Source: Candidatus Kariarchaeota archaeon (GTDB taxonomy: Archaea > Asgardarchaeota > Heimdallarchaeia > Heimdallarchaeales > Kariarchaeaceae). Taken from it: a DNA stretch of 12,777 bases. Location of the stretch: positions 1 to 12,777 of the forward strand of contig JAEOUB010000297.1 of the NCBI GenBank assembly GCA_016839545.1, given 5' to 3'. The notes under the pieces were generated by a model, which was not told the DNA's origin, did not search any database, and saw only the letters and a list, made by a program, of their open reading frames with translations. Shown here one piece after another: positions 1-6,185 of this stretch (position 1 is its first letter; each line of letters starts with the position of its first letter). The translations under genes were made by a program, and so were the position numbers.

Positions 1-38
1 AGCTCCAGTTCCGTTCTCACATGATTCAGGATATTCAC
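1..38 (-). CDS. ABC-2 type permease, N-terminal 12 codons only (partial)
   Basis: A GTG codon at 38-36 opens a frame that stays open to the window edge and would encode MNILNHVRTELE. This is a plausible start for an ABC-2 family permease, whose proteins often begin with a short cytoplasmic helix of this kind. The GTG overlaps the TGA stop of the upstream ATPase gene by four bases (GTGA). A strong Shine-Dalgarno sequence, GGAGGTG (52-46), lies seven bases before it. Tight translational coupling downstream of an exporter ATPase is the usual arrangement for the membrane subunit of the same transporter. The coding start is well supported by position and ribosome site. The permease identity is inferred from context because only 12 residues are visible. 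Confidence 0.6.
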   Translation of the reverse strand, partial: MNILNHVRTELE

Positions 39-958
39 TGTGTTGCACCTCCGTTGACACTATGCATGAATATCTTCTCAAGGTTCATACTCTCCCGGGT
101 GAAGGAATGCAGGAGCACGTCAGGGTGCTGTAGCAATGCCATCAGAAACTGAGGTGAGTTCTGTGGTTCACTGGTCTGGACAACAAATCGTTCATCACTG
201 ATTACCTCCACATCTGTAATACCTTCCAGTGACTCGAGCAGGGAGAGACTCAGTCCGTCTCCGCTGATCTGATAAGCATTGGGTGTGGGTATCAACTGTC
301 CAATCTGTGCCAGTGTGCCATTTGCGACCACTTTTCCTCTGTTGAGAATGACCAGTTCATCTGCAATCTTCTCCACCTCACCGATGACGTGACTGCTGAA
401 GAAGAAGGTCTTGTCCTCCTCGTTGACCAGCCGGTCTACCAGTCTCAGAAAATCAGTACGTGCCATGGGATCCAGGCCTGATGTTGGCTCATCTGCGATG
501 ATCAGCTCAGGGTCTGAGATCAGGGCATTGGCAATTTTGATCTTGGTCTTCTGTCCCTTGCTCAGGGTCTTGGTGTTTCTCCCCACAAATTCTCTGATAC
601 CAACCTGATTGACTATACGGTTCAGCTGTTCTCTGAGCTGTTGTCCCTGGTGACCATAGTACCTGGCCGTGTGGCGTATCAACTTCAATCCGCTGATTCT
701 AGGTAAATCTGCATCAGGAATGATTGACAGTCGCGACTTGAGGGCTGCATTATGGGTGACATCCTCATCAAAGATACGTACTGTTCCCCTGTCCTGTTTG
801 AGGAACTGGAGCAGTATTCCTATAGTTGTGGATTTTCCCGCCCCATTGGGACCGAGAAATCCAAAGATGGTATTTCTCTTTACTTTGAAGCTGATATCAT
901 CAAGTGCATGGACACTTCCATAGCTCTTGGATACATTCTCAACTTCTATGGCAGGCAT
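35..958 (-). CDS. ABC transporter ATP-binding protein (ABC-2 exporter type)
   Basis: This is the cytoplasmic ATPase of an ABC exporter, 307 residues. Visible motifs are Walker A GPNGAGKST (36-44), signature LSKGQ (132-136, Lys in place of the usual first Gly), Walker B LIIADEP followed by TSGLDP (152-164), and the H-loop FFFSSHV with His190. The Q-loop region (about 79-86, SIIPDADL) has Asp where Gln or Glu is usual. Residues after about 220 form the extra C-terminal domain common in the CcmA/NatA/DrrA branch. The start ATG directly follows the TAA of the small membrane gene upstream (no spacer), with GAGGTG (970-965) six bases before it. The permease starts at its stop. The substrate cannot be told; drug, lipid or peptide export are all possible. 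Confidence 0.9.
   Translation of the reverse strand: MPAIEVENVSKSYGSVHALDDISFKVKRNTIFGFLGPNGAGKSTTIGILLQFLKQDRGTVRIFDEDVTHNAALKSRLSIIPDADLPRISGLKLIRHTARYYGHQGQQLREQLNRIVNQVGIREFVGRNTKTLSKGQKTKIKIANALISDPELIIADEPTSGLDPMARTDFLRLVDRLVNEEDKTFFFSSHVIGEVEKIADELVILNRGKVVANGTLAQIGQLIPTPNAYQISGDGLSLSLLESLEGITDVEVISDERFVVQTSEPQNSPQFLMALLQHPDVLLHSFTRESMNLEKIFMHSVNGGATQ
46..52 (-). promoter_or_regulatory. Shine-Dalgarno site for the permease start
   Basis: GGAGGTG on the minus strand, seven bases upstream of GTG at 38-36. It sits inside the last codons of the ATPase gene and decides the GTG start of the partial permease. Confidence 0.7.
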
Positions 959-1192
959 TTACGCCACCTCAACCGGGTCCAGCCAGCTCTCCTCAGCTGA
1001 TATCCGGGGGGATACCAGGAAGTAGAGTACGGGTCCTATCGTTCCCACGAATGCGATGATAAGGAGCCATGCAAGCCTGTTGGGCATGTCTTCGGGTTGT
1101 CTCATCCAGTCTCGTGCTGCGAACAGCAACAGGGCGATCTGGAGGATTGCAACAATGATGATTATGATTAGTAATTCACTTGTGAGTTCCAT
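959..1192 (-). CDS. PLDc_N-type small membrane protein of the ABC operon
   Basis: A 77-residue protein with two hydrophobic helices (about 7-25 and 40-61) joined by a short polar loop containing RDWMRQPEDMPNR. The second helix ends in GPVLYFLV. This pattern fits the phospholipase D N-terminal (PLDc_N) family, two-helix proteins with no phospholipase active site that are often found alone next to ABC exporter genes. It is the first gene of the minus-strand operon and its TAA abuts the ATPase ATG. GAGG lies four bases before its ATG. It probably acts as an accessory or regulatory membrane peptide of the transporter. The family call rests on the motif pattern; the role is inferred from position. 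Confidence 0.75.
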   Translation of the reverse strand: MELTSELLIIIIIVAILQIALLLFAARDWMRQPEDMPNRLAWLLIIAFVGTIGPVLYFLVSPRISAEESWLDPVEVA

Positions 1193-1407
1193 TTGTCCTC
1201 AATATCTTATGGAAGGGGGATTAAAAGAACAATTTCGTCTAATTTTTTGAAAACACCTTCTCTAAAGCTTTAGACGATGAATCTAAAAGTTTAGACCTTG
1301 CCATTTACCAGATTGATCCTGTCTGATACCTGCTCAGATCAAGGTTAAACAGTGACAGACCTATCAATGAACTAAATAACTCTCATTCCTACGTAGTGGG
1401 TAGACAG
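1193..1407. other. Divergent intergenic region between ABC operon and cca
   Basis: This region carries the promoters of two divergent units. For the minus-strand operon, TTTTAAT or the A/T stretch around 1238-1250 could serve as TATA, but neither is strong. For the plus-strand cca gene, ACTAAATAAC (1371-1380) lies about 25 bases before the start region at 1396-1408. The tandem palindromes at 1238-1295, listed separately, are closer to the ABC operon. I see no RNA gene or small ORF here. Confidence 0.5.
1238..1295. promoter_or_regulatory. Tandem palindromic operators TCTAAA-N2-TTTAGA
   Basis: TCTAAAGCTTTAGA at 1261-1274 is a perfect 14-base palindrome. TCTAAAAGTTTAGA at 1282-1295 has the same perfect six-base arms with a different centre. 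The two centres are 21 bases apart, which is two helical turns, so bound dimers would lie on the same face of the DNA. A degenerate third copy (TCTAATTTTTTGAA, 10 of 12 arm positions) sits at 1238-1251, centred 23 bases from the first. The array lies 46-103 bases upstream of the ABC operon start. It is probably the binding site of a dimeric winged-helix regulator controlling the exporter. The regulator itself is not in the window. Confidence 0.65.
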
Positions 1408-2829
1408 ATGACCACGATAACTATCCCTGCACGTGTCCGTTCCATTATGCAGCAGCTGCTGGACAGTGGACACCAGGCATACATCGTGGGAGGCTGTGTC
1501 CGTGACGAGATCATGCAACGGCCGGTGACTGACTATGATATCACTACATCAGCCACACCAGAGCAGATCAAAGAGGTATTCTCACAGTACAAGCAGATGA
1601 ACTTTGGCGAGAAGCATGGAACCATTGCAATTCATGATCAGGGTCAGACGTATGAGATCACAACCTACCGGATAGAGGAGGGCTACTCAGATGGAAGGCG
1701 ACCTGACCGTGTGACCTTTGTTGACAGGATCGAACTGGATCTGGCTCGACGTGATTTCACTATCAATGCAATGGCCGCTGATGTTGAAGGCGCGCTCATC
1801 GATCCCTATGGTGGAATTGATGATATCTCAAAGAAATTGATACGCGCAGTAGGCGATCCTGTTGCCAGATTCACCGAGGATTCACTCCGCATACTCCGCG
1901 CATATCGTTTCTCCCTGCGTTTTGACTTCTCTCTTGATGAATCCACGGCACGTGCCATTCTCCAGACCAACCATCTGCTGATAGAGCACGCCATTACCGG
2001 GGAGAGAATAGGAACGGAATTCAACGAGATACTGCGATACGGTGGTACAGGCATAGCTTCAATGCACAGTCTTGAAACCCTGCAGACCCTGTTTCCATTT
2101 CTTCACCTGGAACCTGATCGGATTTTACCTCGATACCAGGTACTACCCACTACCTCACCTGATGTCAACCTGGCCATCCTTGTCAAAGATAGCTATGATG
2201 CCCATATTGCCCATGCCACTGAGGATCTCCATCCCAACAAAATCTCCAGAAAATTCCTGTCTCAGTTATTTGAGGTAGTCAAAGGCTGGGGCAATTACCG
2301 GATGACAAAAATCAAGGCACTCCTGGATCATGGCACTCCTCCAGCTGTTCTCTTGGAGACAGATGGTTCTGCAGAGCTGCTACGATGGATTGATCGAATG
2401 TTCTCCGCCTATGAGAGTAAACACGAATTTGTGTACACTTCAGAACGGGATGATCTCATTGCATTCTCCTCAGCAATGTTAGAATCGGATACAAGGAATT
2501 TACAGTCGCGCATCGATGCAGCTTCTATGATCCTGGCTCATCCACTGCCTGTCAGTGGTCCTGATGCCAAGGTACTTGGGTTCGACGGCCCTCATATCAG
2601 AGATATTCTGCATCTTTGGACACATGCGGCATGGTATCGGGGCTATACTGAACCGGAACAGTTTATCTTCATGATTACCAATCATTGGAAGAACCCTGAG
2701 CTTGATCTTGAAGTTCTAAGGTCTGAGATTTCAGATGGTTCACCGAAGCAAACCGATGAGGAGAATGCCTATCTGCAAAGTTTGATCGATGCATTTTCCA
2801 CAGTTTCGACACACCAGCCTGATACCTGA
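1408..2829 (+). CDS. cca: CCA tRNA nucleotidyltransferase, class II (bacterial-type, PcnB/CCA family)
   Basis: This enzyme adds CCA to tRNA 3' ends from CTP and ATP. With the ATG at 1408 the protein has 473 residues. In order it shows VGGCVRD (27-33), the metal-binding DYD (42-44), YRIEEGYSDGRRPDRV (about 87-102), RRDFTINAMA (114-123), DPYGG (132-136) and the nucleotide-template motif EDSLRILRAYRF (157-168). These are the head and neck motifs of class II nucleotidyltransferases of bacteria and eukaryotes, not of the archaeal class I enzymes. The C-terminal body and tail domain is divergent. A GTG at 1396 is in frame and would add four residues; the ATG gives the more usual N terminus. A related poly(A) polymerase activity cannot be excluded from sequence alone, but the length and the motif set fit CCA addition. 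The gene stands alone and ends 58 bases before the GTPase. Confidence 0.88.
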   Translation: MTTITIPARVRSIMQQLLDSGHQAYIVGGCVRDEIMQRPVTDYDITTSATPEQIKEVFSQYKQMNFGEKHGTIAIHDQGQTYEITTYRIEEGYSDGRRPDRVTFVDRIELDLARRDFTINAMAADVEGALIDPYGGIDDISKKLIRAVGDPVARFTEDSLRILRAYRFSLRFDFSLDESTARAILQTNHLLIEHAITGERIGTEFNEILRYGGTGIASMHSLETLQTLFPFLHLEPDRILPRYQVLPTTSPDVNLAILVKDSYDAHIAHATEDLHPNKISRKFLSQLFEVVKGWGNYRMTKIKALLDHGTPPAVLLETDGSAELLRWIDRMFSAYESKHEFVYTSERDDLIAFSSAMLESDTRNLQSRIDAASMILAHPLPVSGPDAKVLGFDGPHIRDILHLWTHAAWYRGYTEPEQFIFMITNHWKNPELDLEVLRSEISDGSPKQTDEENAYLQSLIDAFSTVSTHQPDT

Positions 2830-2853
2830 CATAGCTCCCAAAGCTCAGCAGTC

Positions 2854-2863
2854 AAATTATAAA
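2854..2863 (+). promoter_or_regulatory. TATA box for the small GTPase gene
   Basis: AAATTATAAA is centred about 29 bases before the ATG at 2888 and begins just after the cca stop. There is no Shine-Dalgarno sequence before this ATG, so transcription would start within a few bases of it (leaderless or nearly so). The site supports 2888 over the upstream in-frame ATG at 2789. Confidence 0.55.
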
Positions 2864-2887
2864 CCAACAGAACTTCACCTGAATTGG

Positions 2888-3430
2888 ATGAGAAACATAA
2901 GGCTCAAAATTGCCCTCTTGGGAGATGCCGGGGTGGGTAAAACCTCCCTACGTCGCTCTTTTATGGGTCAGAGCTTTGCCACCCAGCATCTGATGACCAT
3001 AGGTGCAGATTTTTCCACCGCACAATTTGAGCTGGAAGGTGACAGTATCACCTACCAGATCTGGGATATCGCAGGAGATCAGAGCCTATCCCGTATTCGC
3101 ACCCAATTTTACAATGGCATCAAAGGTGCACTGTGTGTGTTCGATATCAATCGACAGGACAGTTATCTCAATATTCCAACATGGATCAATGAGATGTGGC
3201 AGCACAATGGCCAGGGAGAGATCCCACTTGTTTTACTGGGAAACAAATCAGATCTGCGTTCAGAAGGAAGCGTCTCTTTGGAAAGTGCCGAGGAATATGC
3301 CCGGCAGATACAGGATTCGATGAAAAAACGGTACAAGATTACTTACCTGGATACCTCTGCCAAGAATGGCTTCAATGTCCAGGAGGCATTTGAGGCACTG
3401 GCACACCAGATATTATTGACCATCGATTGA
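2888..3430 (+). CDS. Ras/Rab-like small GTPase
   Basis: A 180-residue single-domain GTPase of the Ras superfamily. G1 is GDAGVGKTS (12-20), switch I has TIGADF (37-42 region), G3 is WDIAGDQ (59-65), G4 is GNKSDL (118-123) and G5 is TSAKN (156-160). The TIGADF and WDxAG combination is Rab-like. In G3 the catalytic Gln61 of Ras corresponds to Asp64, with a Gln one residue later, which would be expected to slow intrinsic hydrolysis. There is no C-terminal cysteine for prenylation; the protein ends in LLTID. The frame is also open from an ATG at 2789 inside cca, but those 33 extra residues are polar and unlike the family, and a TATA box sits at 2854. Expanded families of such GTPases mark Asgard archaea. 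The 3' end overlaps the convergent membrane gene by 18 bases. Confidence 0.9.
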   Translation: MRNIRLKIALLGDAGVGKTSLRRSFMGQSFATQHLMTIGADFSTAQFELEGDSITYQIWDIAGDQSLSRIRTQFYNGIKGALCVFDINRQDSYLNIPTWINEMWQHNGQGEIPLVLLGNKSDLRSEGSVSLESAEEYARQIQDSMKKRYKITYLDTSAKNGFNVQEAFEALAHQILLTID

Positions 3431-3790
3431 GCCTTCAGCTAGTTGTTTCACACTCTGATAGATAAGAGGTAGCTGGGTGATGGCATAGATCACATGGGAG
3501 AGATAATGTCCGGTTGACTGCTCTGGCACAAATGGTAGGAAATCAAATGGAAAAACACTGAGTCCACCGCCAATGAGATGTATTAATCCATACACCAGCA
3601 ATCCCAGCTGACCTGTCTTGCGATCTGCTCCTCTGATCAATATCGCAAGGATTACTACCATAGGCAGGACAATCATGATAGCAAAACTGTATTCACCTGG
3701 AAATTCCTGTAATTGGTGATAGCTCAGGCCGATCACACTGATAACTGCCCCAATTATCCACTGTCGGTCCACAGGAATTTTGTCGGTCAC
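3413..3790 (-). CDS. Hypothetical four-helix membrane protein
   Basis: A 125-residue protein with four predicted membrane segments (about 11-28, 36-54, 63-84 and 95-115) and short polar ends. I do not recognise the family. The first start in frame is GTG at 3790. A TATA-like element on the minus strand (3801-3791, ATAAAATTAT) lies too close to that GTG, but about 25 bases before a second in-frame GTG at 3772. The mature start may therefore be Val7, giving a leaderless mRNA. The gene is convergent with the GTPase (18-base overlap) and divergent from the Tag-like gene, whose ATG at 3799 is eight bases from the GTG. The hydrophobic pattern and the tight packing support it being real. No function can be given. 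Confidence 0.65.
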   Translation of the reverse strand: MTDKIPVDRQWIIGAVISVIGLSYHQLQEFPGEYSFAIMIVLPMVVILAILIRGADRKTGQLGLLVYGLIHLIGGGLSVFPFDFLPFVPEQSTGHYLSHVIYAITQLPLIYQSVKQLAEGSIDGQ

Positions 3791-3801
3791 ATAATTTTAT
3801 G
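3791..3801 (-). promoter_or_regulatory. TATA-like element at the divergent start pair
   Basis: On the minus strand this reads CATAAAATTAT and is preceded by CCGAAAG, which resembles a TFB recognition element. It would place a minus-strand transcription start near 3772. The plus-strand ATG of the Tag-like gene (3799-3801) lies within the element. Confidence 0.4.
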
Positions 3802-4269
3802 TCTTTCGGGGTACGAGAAATCGAAGTAGGTTTTCTTATAGATGACCTCAGCATGGTACTCATGACACTTACTGACAGCGAGTATTTCGCTCATCTGACA
3901 CGTGCAATATTCAATACAGGGTTCTCCCGGGAGGTCATCTCTGCCAAGTGGGATGGTTTCACCGATGCCTTCTCGAATTTTGATATTTCCAAGGTAGCCA
4001 AGTACAACACTGGAGATATCATGGGACTTCTCGAACGCGATGATATCGTCCGCAATACCAAGAAAATCGAGGCCACAGTCTTCAATGCGGGAGTATTGCA
4101 GGACATCATCAAGGAATATGGTTCGATTCATGACTACATCCGCTCATTTGACGACATGGATTTTGATACACGTGTCAAGAATCTCAAGAAACCGTTCAAA
4201 TTTGTGGGTCCCATGACTGCCAAGATATTTCTGTGGCTTTCAGGGGAGAAAGTTCCTGAACATCATTGA
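3799..4269 (+). CDS. HhH-GPD (Tag-like) DNA glycosylase family protein
   Basis: A 156-residue protein resembling the core of DNA-3-methyladenine glycosylase I. Matching segments are FAHLTRAIFNTGFS (30-43), KWDGFTDAFSNFDISKVA (50-67), the DIVRNTKKIEATVFNA stretch (82-97), SIHDYIRSF (109-117) and FKFVGPMTAK (133-142) followed by VPEHH at the end. The N-terminal zinc-binding and Tyr-containing segment of Tag is absent, so the protein is shorter than the roughly 187-residue enzyme. Aligning at GLS/GFS, Tag Glu38 and Trp46, which recognise the damaged base, correspond to Ala36 and Arg44. It belongs to a variant branch, and substrate or activity may differ. It is probably a nuclear-acid repair protein of the base-excision type; the exact lesion is unknown. 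The gene is single, with no clear ribosome site. Confidence 0.75.
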   Translation: MSFGVREIEVGFLIDDLSMVLMTLTDSEYFAHLTRAIFNTGFSREVISAKWDGFTDAFSNFDISKVAKYNTGDIMGLLERDDIVRNTKKIEATVFNAGVLQDIIKEYGSIHDYIRSFDDMDFDTRVKNLKKPFKFVGPMTAKIFLWLSGEKVPEHH

Positions 4270-4304
4270 AAACCTCTTTGTAGTGAAAAGTAATTAGAAC
4301 CTCT

Positions 4305-5039
4305 ATGGCATCCTTTTCTCTTGTTAGCTGGAATATGGCTCTGGGTCAACCGTCTTTTCAGGCACCAGATTGGTGGGATGTCAACCACAATGTCAACCAG
4401 ATACTGGATGAGATCGAGCGCTATCAGCCTGATTTCATCTGTCTGCAGGAGATGCCCAACGAGCAGCTACCGGAGTTGATCATGGACGAGTACGCCTATG
4501 CCAAACCGGCTCCCTCTCATTCCGGATTCTCCACAGTGTTTATTCACCGCTCCACTATTGCAGACTGTGATGTGAAATTGGATTCTCAATTCACCCTGAC
4601 CAGCGCATCAGGAGCACTTCTCAGCCTCAATGATGAGCCATTGATCGTTTTCTCGCTGCATCTACCACCCTACAAGCAGAATGCACCCCTTCGCAAAGAG
4701 TATCTGATCCACCTCATGAGTCAATTGCCAGAGGCGCCACTTGTACTTGCAGGGGATATGAATATGAGAGAGGAAGAGACCCAGGGGACTGTGGACGCCG
4801 GGCTTACCGATGCTTATCTTCATCTTGAACCGGGGCCGGAGCATCGTTTTACATGGGATTCAAGAATTAACCACTTCTACAGTGAGGTCAATCCTTTCGT
4901 GGCTCGGTTTGATCGGATCCTGACACATCAACTCGAACCCACCTCTTTCCAGCTGATGGGGAATGATGTTCAGACGAATGAACACCATTTTCTCAGCGAT
5001 CACTTTGGGATCTATGTCGAGATTGGTTGGAAGTCATAA
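4305..5039 (+). CDS. TDP2-like endonuclease/exonuclease/phosphatase family phosphodiesterase
   Basis: A 244-residue single-domain protein of the DNase I-like (EEP) fold. Key elements in order are SWNM (8-11, metal-site Asn10), CLQEMP (46-51, Glu49), SLHLP (117-121, His119), LAGDMNMRE (148-156, Asp151 and Asn153), RFTWDSRIN (181-189), RFDRIL (201-206) and FLSDHFGI (229-236, Asp232 and His233). The set GDxNxRE, then TWDxxxN, then RFDRI, then SDHxG is the pattern of human tyrosyl-DNA phosphodiesterase 2, where these residues bind metal and cut 5'-phosphotyrosyl bonds. It is therefore best called TDP2-like, possibly acting on protein-DNA adducts or on other phosphodiesters. No signal peptide is seen, so it is probably cytoplasmic. 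The start is ATG at 4305, without a Shine-Dalgarno sequence, 35 bases after the Tag-like gene. Confidence 0.85.
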   Translation: MASFSLVSWNMALGQPSFQAPDWWDVNHNVNQILDEIERYQPDFICLQEMPNEQLPELIMDEYAYAKPAPSHSGFSTVFIHRSTIADCDVKLDSQFTLTSASGALLSLNDEPLIVFSLHLPPYKQNAPLRKEYLIHLMSQLPEAPLVLAGDMNMREEETQGTVDAGLTDAYLHLEPGPEHRFTWDSRINHFYSEVNPFVARFDRILTHQLEPTSFQLMGNDVQTNEHHFLSDHFGIYVEIGWKS

Positions 5040-5070
5040 CTATTTTAGTCAGCCGAGATGAGGGGATGGT

Positions 5071-5844
5071 GTGAAACAGATTATTCTAGCCGTGGAGCTG
5101 GCACTAGATGAGCTGGATATGAGTCGTTTGGAGGCAACCGCAGAGCCGTATCTGTATCACAAGGACTCTCGTGAGCTGTATCTCAAACACATCCGTCATC
5201 TGGATTATCACCATCCCAACATTGTGATTTCCTATGACAAGACCCATGAGATTATCAATCTGAAGACGGGATCTCGAAAATCGTTCTATATCACGAATGA
5301 AGGTCTGGATAAGCCGGTAGGTGTTGCTGTGGGCGTAACAGATCACCTGGCTATGATAGCAATGGGTGACACCCAGCAGACCAAAATCCAGGTAGTGGAT
5401 GTGAACCAGCCATTGAAGGTATTTTTGAATACAACCTATTTCAAGGACAACCAGCAGCTCTTTCCCATCCCCAAATTATTCTCAGGCAATCCCCAGAATG
5501 CACAACTGGTCTATTTTGATAACAGTACCCTGGATATCGACCTTCAGACCTTTGATGTCAGCCAACGACGACCCCCCACGTCATTGAAAGCAGTTTCAAA
5601 GTTACTCTCTCCCCATTTCACTCTTCTGGGTCCCTTTCTTCTGATCAGGATCACCCCGAAGATGAGCCGGGAGACACTGAAATCTCTGGAGTTACTTGTC
5701 CATCGGGCGATGGAAGGACCCTGGGTAGCCATTGATGATACAACCATCATCCACCGGGACCGAGCCCCCGCAACTATATTTGACGAAATATTGGATGAGA
5801 GAGAAAGGCAATACGCCCAGATCCGCGATATCCTAGCTAGCTAG
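5071..5844 (+). CDS. Hypothetical protein, unrecognised
   Basis: A 257-residue soluble protein without signal peptide, membrane segments or a motif I recognise. It is rich in alternating hydrophobic/polar stretches (for example 48-53 NIVISY, 106-110 IQVVD, 153-157 TLDID) suggestive of beta structure. It ends in a charged helix (about 232-257, EILDERERQYAQIRDIL). The start is GTG at 5071 with GAGGGG (5060-5065) five bases upstream. TATTTTAG (5041-5048) lies about 26 bases before the GTG, so a near-leaderless transcript is also possible. It follows the TDP2-like gene by 31 bases and could be co-transcribed with it. After the stop the sequence turns T-rich and then AT-rich. Coding is supported by length, ribosome site and codon use like its neighbours. 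Confidence 0.75.
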   Translation: MKQIILAVELALDELDMSRLEATAEPYLYHKDSRELYLKHIRHLDYHHPNIVISYDKTHEIINLKTGSRKSFYITNEGLDKPVGVAVGVTDHLAMIAMGDTQQTKIQVVDVNQPLKVFLNTTYFKDNQQLFPIPKLFSGNPQNAQLVYFDNSTLDIDLQTFDVSQRRPPTSLKAVSKLLSPHFTLLGPFLLIRITPKMSRETLKSLELLVHRAMEGPWVAIDDTTIIHRDRAPATIFDEILDERERQYAQIRDILAS

Positions 5845-6185
5845 TTGGGTTGTTTTCTCCCCCATGAATCGAGATAATTGCACATTTGTTCAATTAGATA
5901 TGGCACACTTGTCCATTTTACTCTCAATTTTCTTGTGTCTTTATGACATTTGGAAATAAATGGTAATCATATGATCATATTAGGTTCTATACTACAAAAT
6001 ATTGTATATTTTACAACAATATTACATTTTTCATATCAGAAATCCGAACTAATAAACAATAAATGTATCAAAAATTGTGTATTAATTGAAATTTCGTAAA
6101 TACAAAAAGAGACTTCTTGCACAATTGTCTCATGTCTTTTCTCATGTTACTATTACTAATATAGTATTTCTCATACACCATTTCT
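5845..6185. other. AT-rich non-coding region with overlapping palindromes
   Basis: About 340 bases, much more AT-rich than the genes around it. The first bases after the 5071-5844 stop are pyrimidine-rich (TTGTTTTCTCCCCC), which may terminate transcription. Palindromes include ATATGATCATAT (5969-5980), AAAATAT-TGT-ATATTTT (5996-6012) and the overlapping pair AATATTGT/ACAATATT (5998-6005 and 6016-6023, 10-base spacer). GAGAC/GTCTC flanks about 6107-6129. I see no tRNA, rRNA or convincing ORF here. The right end carries the promoter of the small ORF at 6186. Confidence 0.5.
6157..6166 (+). promoter_or_regulatory. TATA box for the 42-codon ORF
   Basis: TAATATAGTA is centred about 24-25 bases before the ATG at 6186, the exact archaeal spacing for a leaderless transcript. 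There is no Shine-Dalgarno sequence between it and the ATG. Confidence 0.5.

Noticed and set aside
2789..2887. An upstream in-frame ATG adding 33 residues to the GTPase
   Set aside because: It lies inside cca, the residues are unlike any GTPase N terminus, and a TATA box at 2854 favours the ATG at 2888.
3787..4131. A 114-codon open frame on the minus strand opposite the Tag-like gene
   Set aside because: The plus-strand frame shows glycosylase-family segments; the minus frame shows none and has Cys- and His-rich random-looking composition.
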